A stretch of 64,000 nucleotides of DNA. Origin: Amaurobius ferox. Taxonomy: Eukaryota > Arthropoda > Arachnida > Araneae > Amaurobiidae. The position numbers and the translations under genes are program-made. Within the stretch, counting starts at the first letter, position 1. Each line of letters opens with the position of its first letter. Below, one piece after another: positions 37,101-51,500 of this stretch. A model generated the notes under the pieces. That model worked only from the letters and a program-made list of their open reading frames with translations. It had not been told where the DNA came from and made no database searches. Location of the stretch: the NCBI GenBank assembly GCA_951213105.1, contig OX578146.1, positions 109,293,776 to 109,357,775 of the forward strand, in the 5' to 3' direction.

Positions 37101-40100
37101 AAGGTCCCTATGTAAATCCAAAACCTATATTTTAAACAAAAATATAATATGTCTTATCTACTTCTATAATAATAAAATTCAGCTTTTTAAAACTTCAATT
37201 TAGTTTTTCAATTATATATTTTCAACTAAGAGAAAGCAAGGAAAAACCGTATTGAAGCCGGATTTGTCTCATTTATCAAAGACTGACTTATGCAACCTTT
37301 TAAACAGTGCTAGCTGTGATAAATTAATTGGAAATTAAAAATATAAAATTTAAACTTCCTCAATCTTATTGCCATATGATTTAAATTACATATGTAGGCA
37401 TATTTCATTACCAATGTCAACATGTGCAAAAATCCTGCGGTTCTAAGAATAATTATGGATTTTATTCTTATAACAATTATACAGATTAGAATTTTATTTG
37501 ATGGGGAACTTTTTTCATTTTATTTTATTGGGCTTCAGGGAGAAGAATTTTAAAGGATTTATTTGGGAAGTGAATTCTGCACTTGGAATAGAGTCAGTGG
37601 TAGCCTACATGCCCGCTATGCAGTCAACATGATATACAAGCCTACTGAAGACATCTGAGTTTCATATGAAGTGGGCTGGCCACTGAAGGTAGCTAGTTTA
37701 AAATAAAAATAATCAAATTACAAATAATGAGATTGCATTCATGCCAAAAAAGCATGACACTCAATGATCTTGTATGAGAATGTGGCAAAGGTGTACACAA
37801 CCACATTGTAAAGTCTAATTTTCAATGAGATAATAACTTCCACATTCCTTTTCTTTACACATGACCATTTTTCAAGTCCTCAGAAAATAATAGTTTATTA
37901 TGCTTACATTGGATTTTGGTATTAATTATATTAAAAATTGTAAAAGCATATAGCGGTTTAAATAATTTTTATCACTTTTTCAAATTAGAGCATAAGTTTA
38001 ATTGACCCATTTACAAGTGTAATATTTGATTTTCAGATTATTGGAGTTTTACGTCAAAATTTACATCACACTGATACATGAATGTATTTAGGTTGTAAAG
38101 AACATAAAATCAAATAAAATGTGCCTAACTGAGAAATTTCAAAATAAGTCAGTTACGCACATTCACAAAACAAATGTTAAAGCTACAAATATGGGCATTA
38201 AAATAATCAATGCATTTAAAACATTGAATTTTATTACCTAAATGGTAAAGTAGAATCGTTTCTACGTCTAATCAGCTCTTTTTCACTGACAGGATACCAA
38301 CGAAAATGAAGTTCCCAATTAAACGCACCCCAATGCAACTCAAAACTTCGTACATATGCAAAGGTATCATCATGAATAATGTCAATCACAGGACACACAA
38401 CTCTAGATCTGAAAGAAAATACCTTATCAAAACAGATAAAAATTTACTAATAAAGATATGTTGAATTTAGCTGTTAACAATTATTAACAATCAGTGATCT
38501 ATAGTCAGCATAAAGACATGTTGAATTTAACTGTTAACAATTATTAACAATCAGATATCTATAGTCGGCATAAAATAAAGAAAGAAAAATTCAGGACAAT
38601 AATTATTTTTTATTTTATTTAGAACATGTGTTATTTATTCATTCTCATTTTATCTCTATTATTTATATTTATATTTATATTAAGTTTTCATACAATTACA
38701 GAGTATATTGATTTTCCAAGAAAATTTCGAATTCTAGATTTTGACAGTTAAGCATATTTTATAATACCTCTAAATGTAATACGTGTTATGATTACAGAAT
38801 AATTCATATTAATTTCAGTTTTAAATATTATGCATGATTTATTTTAAAAACTTTATGTGAACCACTACATCAATGAGCAATGCAGTTTAAAAAGGTTTTT
38901 TTTATTCATAGGAAACCCAAGCAGAAATGATGCTTCAAATCCCATTGAAAAAGCAGCCATTCATATGCAAAAAGAAAAAAAACTACAGCTTGTTTAAAAA
39001 ATCCCCAGTGAATGGATTTAAAAAAAAAAAAAAAGTATCATATATAACTAAAGTGACTTTTATAAGGATACAAACTTACAAATGCTTTTTACTTTCCCTA
39101 CATACATACTATAATGAATATGGAAAGTATTGTGCCAGGGTTAAAAATTCGAATTTGAGTTCTTTGACAGGAACACATTTAAGCATCTCTGAACTTGAAT
39201 CAAATGTTTTTAAGGTGCTGTCTGTGTGTGTGCCCATGAGTCTATGGATGTGATATCTCACAAATGAATGAAATATTTCGAATGTAAGTTGGCACAATTA
39301 TTACAATCCATGAATACTAGAACCCTATTGATTTTAAATGTGATTGGATGTTCGGAAGACCTTCAAATTTTTGAATGAATTTTTATAAAATTGGAATATT
39401 CAATGATGTTAAATAAATAATCATTTTGTATGTATTCTTTTTTGTTCTAAAATGACTGCCACAAACTTTAGAATGCTAGTTTTTCAACTGTTCTCTAGAT
39501 ATAACACTTGTATCTAAAAAATACAGAAAAGTGAACAGTAGTAATTATCATCAAACATCAAATATGTAACACTTAGTGAAACATTTGGTGACATTGGTAA
39601 CCAATTTGGTGAAATATAGCTAGCCTGATGACTTTTTTATGTGGGGCCAAATTGATGAAAATGCCACCAAACTGCAACATTTTTAGTTTGGAGCCAAACT
39701 GGCTTAATTTATGAAACCATCACTAAACTGGCAACAAAAATGACATTAAATTGATTAAACTATAATTAACATATTTAAATATGAGTACATTGCTTAGCAG
39801 ATGTTAGCAATATATCCAATTGTCAAGTTAGATTTGCACAAAATATAAATTAATTGGGTACTTCAAAATAATTTTATATGTTGTCATTCAGAAAAGCACC
39901 AAATACCAGTGTAATTTTCAAGTTAAAAATATTGTGCCATGGAACTTGAACTTGTCCATCATTATTTTGCATTGAAAGAAGTAAAGTACTTGTATTATGT
40001 AGGGAAGATTATGTGCTGCAAATATGCTGCCTACATCAGATTTTTTTTTTCTTTTGGGCGATATGGATATTGTGTGTCATTTGTGAGAAAATTTTTTCAA

Positions 40101-43096
40101 TATACTAAAAATATTTTTCTATTTCGTTAAGCACCTGAGCATCATTCTTGATACCCATATTATAACCCTTAATAATTATATGTTACTAATAAATTCAAAT
40201 CTCTCCACAAAAATTATTTCTCCTTTCTCAGTAGAAATTCCATTCCCGTATCATAAGTGGTTCCTGGCACCCCAAAAAGAGATAAATTATTCACAATCTG
40301 TGAATAATTTATTTTGACTATGGTGTTGCAGAGCAAACTGGACTTCACACTCGAAATTTTTTCAAGAAAAATTCTAGCAAACCTCGTATGGCTGAAGTTA
40401 ACTAAGATGCCACTACGCTTTCCACCAATAGGACACATCTGACTGATCATCAGGGCACTCAATAGAAGTGACCCGGATAATTTCTTCTGCTGTCTGAATT
40501 TTTTTTAGAATATGTGACAAGATGGTTTTGTTAGTTTACTCCGGTGAACAAAACAAGTCATCTCCCTCATTCTGCATCTAACCATTGAACTAAGTGTATT
40601 GCTGTTTCATGCTTGAGCTATTCGGTAGCAGCTCAAAATTTTAGTCATGTAGTCACCTACTCACTGTTTTCTGTGCCTTCCCTACCTTCCTTTCGGCTGT
40701 TGGGTTTGTCTACCATTCCAAGATGAAGTGTGCACCTGTTCCTCATTTACTCTGATCATCACCAAGCATCCAACATTAATAAAATATCATTTTCTACTAC
40801 ATTGCTATTAATTCACATTTCTATTAACACCTTTTCAATGTGAATATAAAGTATTTGCAATACCAGGCGCTCCATTAAGAGTTGCCTTGGCTATGGAACA
40901 TATTAATAAGGAATATGAGAGATTTTTTAAACAAAAACTAGATGTGACCATTACGCCATAGAGAATACTATTTGCAAAAAACTTTTAAGTGAATAATATG
41001 CTTATAAAACCTCAAAAAACTTAGATCTTTGAACCTTTTGTTTTGATAACTTTTCATTTAGTCACAAAATGATATATGCAGAATAATGTACACTAAATAC
41101 ATTTATGCATTCAGGATCATTAAAAATTAATTTAAATATTAAGATTTTAAGGATAAAATGATACATGATAAAAAATAAAATGCAAAAATTAAAAGTTTAC
41201 AATTTGTGAACTAAAACAAATATTAAGTTTTTGAAAAGTAAAAAGCAAGTACTTATTGCTCTCTTTAAGCAATTGCAGTTACAGCTTTTTTTTTTAAGTA
41301 ACAAAATTGGATATCCATTATACAAAGAAAAATCTGTTACACACAAGTAACACCATTACTTTTACTTAGTAAGTTATTACAAAACTTTGGTAAAAACCAG
41401 CACATCTAATAAAAAATACAGAAAAATAATTTGCCTTTTTTCTGCAATGCGAGCTAAGAGTGGTTCCAGCCATCCTTTTGAGCATTCACAATGAGCATCA
41501 AGAAAAGTAAGAACTTGACCTTTCGCAACTTCTGCACCAAGAAGACGAGCTCGAATCAAACCAGTTCGATTTTGAGCCCTGATGATATTTACTGAGACAG
41601 GCAACTGTGATACATAGTAGTCCAAGGGTTTTTTTAAGAAAGCTAAAATTTTAAAAATTTTAATAAGAATCCAATAAGCTTTTAATAAGAATATGTGTAA
41701 CTTAATAATTCTAAATCCTACATGGCCACTCAAGGCATATTAATTTTGATGGGGTACCTTATGTGGTATACCCAGACTTTAATTCCTAATTGAAAATGGG
41801 TGAAATCGAAGAAAAGTAGGGGTTCCAAAAAAAGAATTAAGAAATTAGATGTGAGAGTGCACTTTGAAATTTTCATGGACCTTGAGCAGTGAGCAAAACC
41901 AGATGCTGAAAATATATGGGATATATCTAAGTGGGGAGGGTGAAGATGGCACAGAAAATGTAAAATTTATTCCAATTGTAAGGGTAAAAAATGCCTACTG
42001 TACCTTTACAGCCTAATCTTACAATATAATTAAAACTTTTATTTTGATAACCCATTTATTAATTAGTAAAATAAATTTTGAAATATAGGCTTTTTATATA
42101 TGTAATAGTTTGTATGTGTTCAACTCTTTAAACCATAACTTTATAAAATAACTTCTTTCTTATTGTTTTAAAAATAAAATTGATTCCATTCAAAATTTAG
42201 AAATTTTAATTTATCTTTTTTTCACAGGATCACCTAAATGCAACATATTAATAACTGTGCGATACTGCTGAGAAACATTTCATTTTGTATGCAATTTTTA
42301 CTATTGAGTTTAAATGAAATCACTCAAGGATTTGTACAGAGCCTGATTTATGCAAATGCCTGTGGAGCTGAATGATCAAAGAAATTTGTAGATAATATTT
42401 TTTTATTTTATTACAAAATATGTTGTAACAAAGATTGAATATGAGATAAATAATAAATATCATACTACATGTATTTTTATAAATTGAAATGAAAATTTAA
42501 TTAAAATAAATACTTCTTATTTTGCTGTATAGATAGCATATTACTTAAAATAAGACATTGGCCAACTGGAATGTTTAGGTTTCCATTTCTATTAAAAACA
42601 TTTAAAAATATAAATGGGAAATGGATGCTTTAAAATAACAGATGTTGGGGTGTTCAAGATAGGTTATATTTTATTGAATTATGTAGTAATCCTTTTCTAA
42701 ATATAGTGTAAACACTTTTTGAAAGATATAGTTAAATTCTGGATTAAAATGCTCACTGAATTAATTAAAAAAATTCTATTCTAAGAATAAATTTTCTTTA
42801 TGATCAAATTTAATTCTATAAAAAAAATATCTAGTTGAAAACTGTTCAATTGGTATGATCGGTTGATTAGCATTAATATGTTGTCTTTGTTCACAACCTG
42901 GTCTGAAATATTTTTCATTATTTTATATTAAAATATTGTTCAATGTCTGGAACATTAACTCTTATTTTCTAAGTAATAACTTAATCAAAATTAAATATTT
43001 GAATACATAGCATGCATATACAAACAGCTGATAAATATTAAGGATAAATTCAAGGTATCATACTATACAAGTTTAAAAAACAATTCTAAAAATCTT

Positions 43097-43128
<32 letters not shown>

Positions 43129-46100
43129 ATATTACAATACACCTTAAGAATGCAGAATAAACAGCTAAGCCAAGATGCTTCTTTACGGGGTGCTTGTGTC
43201 TCATGGCACGTAACCCCACATCTAATGTATAGCAAGTCCAATAGTTATAGCGATGATGCGATAGCAAAATGCACTCAGCTCTTGAAGGGTGCTCTGGTGA
43301 AGTTACTTGTTTCCATAGATGAGGTGACGATAATGTCTTGGATGGCTGATTTGATGAGTGGGTGGGAAAGGAAAGGGGAGAGGCCAAGAAAAACAGTCAG
43401 CCAATCAAAAATGATTGGACTGAGGAAATAACAGTTAAAAGTTACTGTGTTTGAAAACCACTAAGTTTAAGAAATACTGAGTTTAAAAATTAAAATTAAG
43501 GGTAAGATTTAAAACTTACTTAAACATTACTAAGTTACAGTTATTGATTTTAATATTACAGAGTTTACTAACTTTAGGAATTACAGTTGCAAGATGATGC
43601 ACAAGAATTAAGTTAAAGTTTAGTTGAAAATTGTTATTGCAAGGATTAAGATAAAATAATTAACAGTAGATTAGAATGAACGTGGATAAGAGTACTTGGC
43701 ACACGTAAACGCGACTGGTACATGCTAGCATTTCTATTGGCCTGTGACAGGGCCGTGGAAGAAGAGTCGAAAGGCGCAAAGTCTTTGAATCAGAGTGGCG
43801 CCATCTATCTTCGATCAGAGAAGGGAGGTAAAAACTAGGAAACACCTGTTTGAGGGACAAGGAATCGACGCTTTTCCCATTTGGTCTCGTTAGAGCCAAA
43901 TAAAAGGTGCAGAGGCCTGTGCTTCCTAAGATAGGAAGGTGCGATCGGATTGTAGATCTGATCTACATCTCTCATACAGGGTCTACTGGAGTTTTTCTTG
44001 TAAAAATTTTGAGTGAGAAGCCCAACCTGCTCTGTAATGCCAAAGACTTACAAGTCATGATGGATAACTTCATTCTGGACATATCTAGGAGCATTAACTA
44101 TGCAACGCAAGACTTTATTTTGGAAAATTTGCAGTCTCTCAATATAGCTCTTTGCCGCTGCCGCCCCCCATACTGGGCAGGTGTACAAAAAGCCAGGTAC
44201 GATGATCTGTTTATAAATAATTAATTTATTTTCAAGGGACAGGTGGGATTTTCTACAGAGAAGAGGTACAAGGGCTTTATAAGTTATATTAGCAGGTTCG
44301 ATCTTTGATTTTAAATGCTCTCTGTAAGTCATATGGGCGTCCAAGGTGATGCCCAGATACTTAACAGATTGGGAGAAGAGGATGGGCTCATTAAATATTT
44401 TTAATACGAAGTTATGGTTGTCTTCTCGGTAGTTCGGCTTGAAGATGCACACTGCACTTTTGGTAGCATTAATTTTAATTCTCCAGTGCTCAAGACTATT
44501 CTTAATGCAACTTTGGAGTGTATTGATTGAGTTGTGTGGTGAGCGGCTACGAGCGATAAGCGCTGCGTCATCCGCAAAGATGGCCAGCTTGACTTGTGGT
44601 ATGCTTGGAATATCGTTGATGAAAATATTGAAGAGAAGAGGACTGAGATTTCCGCCTTGAGGAACCCCGGCTCTGATTGGTCTAATTGAAGAGAGAGATT
44701 TATCAACCCATATGCGGAAGAATCTATCAGTGAGATACGAGTTGATGATGGTCAAAAGTTGAGCCGAAATGCCAAGTTGCACCACTTAGAAATAGGCCTG
44801 GGCAGATACATTTTATCAAAGGCCTTGGCCACGTCGAAAAATACTATGCTAGTATAATGTCTGTTGGTAGACTTTTGATGGATAGTTTCAACAACATGCA
44901 TAAGTTGGGAGAGCGTTGAATGCTCAGTTTGAAACCCATGCTGGTCAGATGTTAAAATATTTTTCGAACAGCAGAAACTATTCAAACGTTTAAGCAACAC
45001 CAATTCATAGATTTTAGAGAAACTTGAAAGCAGGCTTATTGGTCTGAAGTTCTCGTCAAGTGAGAGATTTTGATTATGTTTTGGAATCGGGAGAATGTCA
45101 GCGGTTTTCCAACTTTGGTGGAAAAAGTGATGGTCAATCATATGATTCAGCAGCATGGTAATCCAGCAGAGATACAGATCCAGGAGATTTTTAATGATAC
45201 GGTTACTAATTTTATCAAGATCGGGGGATTTCTTGACTTTCAGTCCTAAAACAATATGAAGAATTTCAGCCAGAGAGATTTTCTCTAAGTCGTTTGGTGC
45301 TTGAGAGTGCAGTGCATTGTGATTAGTCTGTTGTAGTTTGTGTTCAGTGTCTGTATAAGTGTGGCTGAAGTTATGGTCGATATGTGGTGAAAATTGGAGT
45401 TCCAAGCTATCTGCAAACAAATTAGCTTTTTTCTCTGCAGTCTGGGTGAGTCCATTAGAGCCGTTAAGGGTGGAATTGTTGTTTTGATGGATCTTATGTT
45501 CTTAGCTGTTCACCAGAGACTGTAATTCATGGGTGTAAGTCCCTCAAGGTGAGTTTTCCAGCATTGCTGGGTGTGTGTTTTAACCCTTTCGCGATGAATG
45601 GCACGCCCAGGTGCCAGATGCGAACATGCATTCAAGGACGAACGGCACTCATTCGGGCCAGAGGAAATTTTACCGCAAGCGGGTAGTGGCACGTATAAGT
45701 GCCACTACGCAGAACGTTTTAATTTGTGAACTAGATGGCGTTACTTGCCCATGGAACTAACTTCAATGCATTTTGCAGAGGCATGACCTTGGCAGAAGAG
45801 GATTGAATGAATTATTTCTCCATTTGGAGCGGTGAAAATCATTTTGTAACATAAACAAACAGAGCAATTCTCGTAGCATCAACAATTTTATAATTGAGTT
45901 TCGGTTTTTATTTTTATTTCAGCGTTATGATTTCGTTGGTGAATCATAGGAATATAAAAGAGTATTTTTTTTGTTTGGGTTTTTGAGGCAGTGAAATTAT
46001 TCGTTTATTTCGTATAAAAGAATGGCAGCAACTAACGAGTATTTTATATTCAGATTTGTATGAAAATTATACATCAAATAGAACATAAATATTTCTTTTA

Positions 46101-48531
46101 TTCCTGTAAAAAGTAGATTTCTGTGTTGAATAGGTGATTTTTAGTGAATTTTTTTCGAGAGTTAGGCTTAATGCAAAAAATGCGCCGTCCTTTTCGACCA
46201 GTTCGGAAGCGAAGCGCGTCGTCCTTTGGGCCGCGACAGCTCCAGAATGCCGCCGTCCCGAAAGGGTTAATCATAGCTTTGATCTCGTTATGAAGTTTAC
46301 GGAATTGTGTGCTGTAAAGAGGGAAACAAGTGTGCTGCCAATCCTTCTGCAGCCAATTTCGCTCCTTTATTTTGTCCCTAATATCACCAGGTAGAGTGTG
46401 ATAGTTAGGTCGGGATTTTTTTGGTTTCGAGGCCGCAGCGACTGCCTCTAGCAGTACATGATTCATATCAATGGCACATTTTTCTATGTCATCGGTGCTG
46501 GCAATTTTGAGGGGGGGGGGGGCGCTTTTGAATTTTGAAGGATGTACCTGAAGTCATCCCAATTTATATTGAGCTCCTCCGGATGATCTAAAGTTAAATT
46601 ATCAAAGTTGAAGGTCAGTACCACAGGAAGGTGATCAGAAGTCAGATTTGTGTCTGTTCTGATCGTATAGTCAAAAGGAATGTTTTGAAAAATAGCCAAA
46701 TCAATAGTACTAGGATTCCTACTTCCTGTGGTGAAGTGAGTCGGAGTAGGAGGAGCTACGATCCTGAAATTGGCGCACTTGGCCAATCAATTTAGACCAA
46801 TACCATTGCAGTTCGAAGCTGAGTCCCAGGTGCAATGGCGAGAATTTAGGTCGCCAGCTATGATCATGTTTCTGCTGAGTCTAATAAGTGCTTCTACATC
46901 CTTGACAAGGGAAGAGTTATAATTTGATGGAGGGATATACACTGAAGCAAGTGTAATTGGAACCAAATTTAGAATAATGACCTTAACGAGCGTGGCTTCG
47001 AGCTTCGTGAAAGCCGGGGAGCTCATACGGTGGTGGGGAATACTATTTTTGATATAAAGTGCAGTGCCGCCAGAAAAATTCCTAAAATTCGAAGCAGGGC
47101 CAATGGATCGATAAGAAAAGTATCCAGAGTAATTACAAATTGCAGGGGAGGTGGGTGAAGCAAGGTTGATTTCATTGATCATGAATATATCAAAATTATT
47201 ATTTATAACATAATCACGTACCTCATCAAGCTTGGGATGCACACCATTGGCATTTCAGAAGCTGACTTTGAGGGACTGCAAGTTACGGGTAGTGGGCCGA
47301 GAAAAAGAAGCCAGAACGAAAGGGAGGGGGGGTGTCATCCTAAGAGAAAGAGCTGATAAATATGAAATATCATATCTATCTCAGTCTTTGCTTTATGAAG
47401 TTCAGATAGAGCTTGGCTAAAGGCCTGCTTTGACATGAGGCTAAAGATATCTTTGTTATGAGTATGCCTCATTGCCATAATAGACGATAAAAATGAGGCA
47501 TAGTCAATTTGCTTCTCCTCTTGAGGAGGAGAAGTCTTGCTAGGTCCAGGGGGAGTGGCCGAGTCTTGGCCTGATTTTGGATTGGGTGCCATGGGAATCC
47601 CTTTTAAGTTCGCCGAAACATCTAGTCCATGGCTGGCCTGTTCGGCCTTACGTCTTAAATTTACAATTTTAGGAGGGGTTAGGGGCTCCTCGATATGTCC
47701 TGATGCCACTGAAGTGTAGTTTAGGCTATTCTGCGTGTTGGATCTCCGGAATGGACGTCCTTGGTTCCCAGGTCTATATGCTGAGGGGGGGGGGCCTGAA
47801 TTTTGAATATTTTAGTACAGGGGGTTCCTACGTTTACTGGTAACAGATGAATTGCCCGGATTTCTAAGGCAACCGTGCCAATTAGCTGCATGCTGCCTTT
47901 CACAATTACAGCAGAGGACGTAATCAGCCTTGCAGTTTTTGGCGGTGTGGGCCCTGCAAAACGTATGCATCTCAGCAGCAGTGTGCATGTTATGCTCGAA
48001 TGAAAATATCCAGAGCAAGAATGAATGGCACTGCGAAGCATAGCCTCTTCTGCCTGTGTAGGGCTCCAGCTTCACTTCTGTGCCCAGTAGACTATTTATA
48101 GCAAATATTTCGTCCGGGTCAGTCCCGGGTTCTAACTGAAGGTAATAAAGGGGGAGAGGTTGTTCACTTCCTCTCCGGGTAAGTCTAACATTACTAAGGA
48201 CTTTATAGCCCATAGCATTTACAACTGAAGTTAATGTTTTGATGTCAGTCGCCACAGAAAGGCCTCGGATAACAATCCTGACTGGTCTGTCCTCTTTTAA
48301 GGAAAAGGTTTTAAATTGGACTCCAGACTTCTTAAGGAAGTCTGTACATTTCCTAAATCAGAATAAACAGAGAAAACAATGTGGAAGAAAAATCATTAAG
48401 ATATAAAATATTCAAGAGATTACAAGCATCAAACTAAAAGATATAAAAGAAAAACTTAATAACATAAACATTTTTCATTGGAAACTTGTTGATACATTTG
48501 CATTTTTAACACTTTCCAACATAGTTGTAAA

Positions 48532-48563
<32 letters not shown>

Positions 48564-51500
48564 GTCCCTTCACATGATAACTAAAGTAATAATGACTTTA
48601 TCAAAATGAAATTTTAGTATGTTGTTGAGACGGTCTGTGGGACATATGGAAATGTAAAAGAATAACATCACACAATTAGTTTTGGATTTAACCCGGGTTG
48701 TAAAAATGAAATACATTGAACCCTATGGGACGTAATTAATCAAACATTTTTTAAGCCAAATTAAAATTCACAAATTGCTTAGAAAATTTTAGGAAATATT
48801 AAAAAATTATCATGTAAAATGTTATAAAAAACTTTCATCAAAATATATTAAGTAGTTTTTCAAATAAAATAATAATTATACTCAAATTATATGACGAGAT
48901 CACGTGACTCATTGCAAAATAAAATATGGCATACATTTTTTCTTTTGCTGTGTGAAAATCATGATTTTTAAGGAACTTTTCTATTTACACTTAGTGTTGT
49001 ATCTGTCTTAAAACCATTTTATTTTTGCATATTATCTGTGTATCTAAATTCTGTGTCTATGCAATTACAATATTTTTTATTCTAAATGATCACTAAACTT
49101 AGATTATTTCTGAATGAAGCCTAATTTTAACGTATGCAAAATGTAAACAAATCAAGCAATTGTAAGATGAGTTATATAAGAATTGCTGAATTTTTTAATG
49201 CAAAATTCTTTAGCTCTGTAGTCTGGAATATAAGTGATATGAATGAAATATTCATTGATTTTACATAGAGAAGCAGGTGATTTTATAGCACTGCCTTTTT
49301 TGATGAAGTTTTAAGATTCCAAGTTTAATAAATTATATTGTAGTACTGTGATAATTTAAAAAATACCAGTGCTGAATATGTCACATTTTAGAGATGTTTA
49401 AATAAAATTGCATTTCAGTTGGAAAGTGTTTCATAATCAATGCTTTATGCATGATTAATCTTTCTTCTTGTTTTATGTTATTTAATAACAAAATTTTCTA
49501 TCAACAGATGTTTTTTAACAGCAGCTTGAGCAAATTATTGTAAAATACCTCTACTACTTGCATCATCAACCAAAACAATTTCATTGATCAAATGAAGTGG
49601 TGATCTATTGATTATGCTATGAATTGTCCTAAGAAGTGTAGACCATGCTTCATTGTGATAGACGATAATAATGCTTGTATCCGGAAGATTGTAGATGTCA
49701 TAATCCTTTACTTTACATCTATACGAAATAAGACATATTTAAATACAAATAATGCATATTAAATTTGTTACAAGTTTGTTAAAAATATGATGTTATTTCA
49801 GAAGTTTTATTAGCCTAGAGTTCATTATGAGTGCAGCCAGAGTTTATTATAAAGGTGAAAATTAGCAAAAGATATTCCTTTGTAAAAATGTTCATTACAC
49901 CTGAGAGTTTGTTGCACCAGAAGCTTGTTAAAAAGAGAATCTAACATGTTATTAAAATATGTGAAGCACTCAATGTTAAATAAATAAAAAAAAATCTGAT
50001 GTGGGCAGCACATGACTTTCCTTATATAATGCAATGAATTTATTACTTTTACAGTAAAAAAATAGGTTATTCTTATAGTAGATACTTATATTCTTTCCAA
50101 AATATTGAATTTTCGTCAATTGGTCGTCATTTTCATTAATTTAGCGTCATTTTTATCCATTTGGCGAGATTTCCGTTAATTTGGCAACATTTAAAAAAGT
50201 CGCCAAGTTGGCGACATTCCGCCAAATTCGTCGCCAAAATCTCGCCAAGCATTATGGATAGAGAAAAAAGTTATTCTTGGATAAATGACTATTGGCATTC
50301 AAATACAAAAGTATTACTCGAAGTATCTTTTCTCATGAATGGTATGAGCTAGATCCACAAGAATGATGTCACCAAATTTATCGCATGATATTACATATGA
50401 AAAGTGAACATGCTTCTCAACAGTTAATATATTTTTTTTAATTTATGGGATTTTTTGATAAATTTATTTGAAAAATGTGCAATATCTCGAGAACGGTTCA
50501 TGCTAGAATTATAAAGTTTATGTCAATCGTTTTCTAAGGAAAAATTACATAAGAAATGTTTATTTGCATAACTTTATTAAAGGTTTTGATTTTTTTGATG
50601 ATTCTTTCAAAATTTCACTCGAAAATTTAGGGGGGTTCTGAACATTCAATTGTGTTTAAAAACAATAGGCTTCCAGTATTCACAGATTGTGATTTTTATA
50701 CCAAATTTCATTCGAATCGCTCCATTCATTCATGAGATATTGTCTCCACAGACTGACTGACACACACAGACATCACCTCAAAAATGTTTGATTTGTGATC
50801 AGGGATGCTTGAAACGTGCTCTCCCGTCGAAAATTCGAATTTTCGACCCCGTCACAATACTTTCCTTATACATTATGTATATATGGAAAGTAATAAGTTT
50901 ATAGAACAAAGCTTCTTTAAATAAATTGAATTCACCATCTTGGAATCTTAAGACTAAGAATAATTGTAAGAATTTAAAAATTTCAGAATAAGTAGGGTCT
51001 CACATAAGAGAGATTAAGAAAGGAATTTCTATTTGATTTTAGAATCAAATGCTACAATTAATTTTCAGAATATGTCAAATTCTGAAACCAGAAAATGTCT
51101 AAAGTCATTCTCACATTTCAAATGTTACATTTTTTTTTTCAACAATAGATCATAATGCTCAATAATGTTTTTGGCAGCAATTTCAATAAAATACTTTTTT
51201 TAATTGCACAAAACCTTCATACAAAAATAACAATGTATTTCAGTCAAGAAAGTTGCCATGAAGAAAGTGTTTTATAAAATCACAAAATTAACTAATGTTT
51301 GGTTTTAAAAAATAAAAGGTAATAGCTAATAAAAAGTGAATTTTATAATACTATAAAATAAAAAAATACATATTTTAATAGTTTAGGCTGTATGCCCAAT
51401 TTACATTATCTTGTGATCCAAGAATTACTTTAAAATATAGAAATTCCTTTTAATTAAATTTAAAGCATTTTAAATTAATTTTCATCATTAAAAACATTTA

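Larger units (their letters stand above)
38409..41434. other. GALNT intron 4
   Basis: Contains the 60-bp tandem duplication and repeat R2 copy 2. A hairpin sits at 40275-40301 (AAATTATTCAC/GTGAATAATTT). The GC-richer stretch at 40440-40770 shows no coding signal. No gene recognised. Confidence 0.6.
43130..48356 (-). mobile_element. decayed Jockey-like non-LTR retrotransposon
   Basis: Minus-strand order: gag-like ORF with CCHC-type knuckles, APE endonuclease, reverse transcriptase, then a 3' region. It is the same orientation as the host gene. The first recognisable coding begins about 48356, so it is 5'-truncated. Coding similarity ends about 43900. The 3' boundary at the 43085-43128 microsatellite is a guess. 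Stops, frameshifts and a 683-bp insertion show it is dead. Confidence 0.85.
41643..49548. other. GALNT intron 3 (7.9 kb)
   Basis: Contains AT-rich sequence without genes (41643-43080), a Jockey-like LINE with a nested piggyBac-like MITE, and the minus-orientation copy of the 1-kb repeat. Confidence 0.8.

Noticed and set aside
41377..41434. Extension of exon 4 to a later GT donor (giving KRQIIFLY...)
   Set aside because: It breaks the conserved spacing before VVCPxID and the phase with exon 5; the GC donor fits exactly.
43108..43431. 107-codon open frame
   Set aside because: Lies in the probable LINE 3' region and begins in a TG microsatellite; opposite strand also open.
47537..47719. Plus-strand frame over the LINE gag
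   Set aside because: Shadow of the minus-strand gag ORF.
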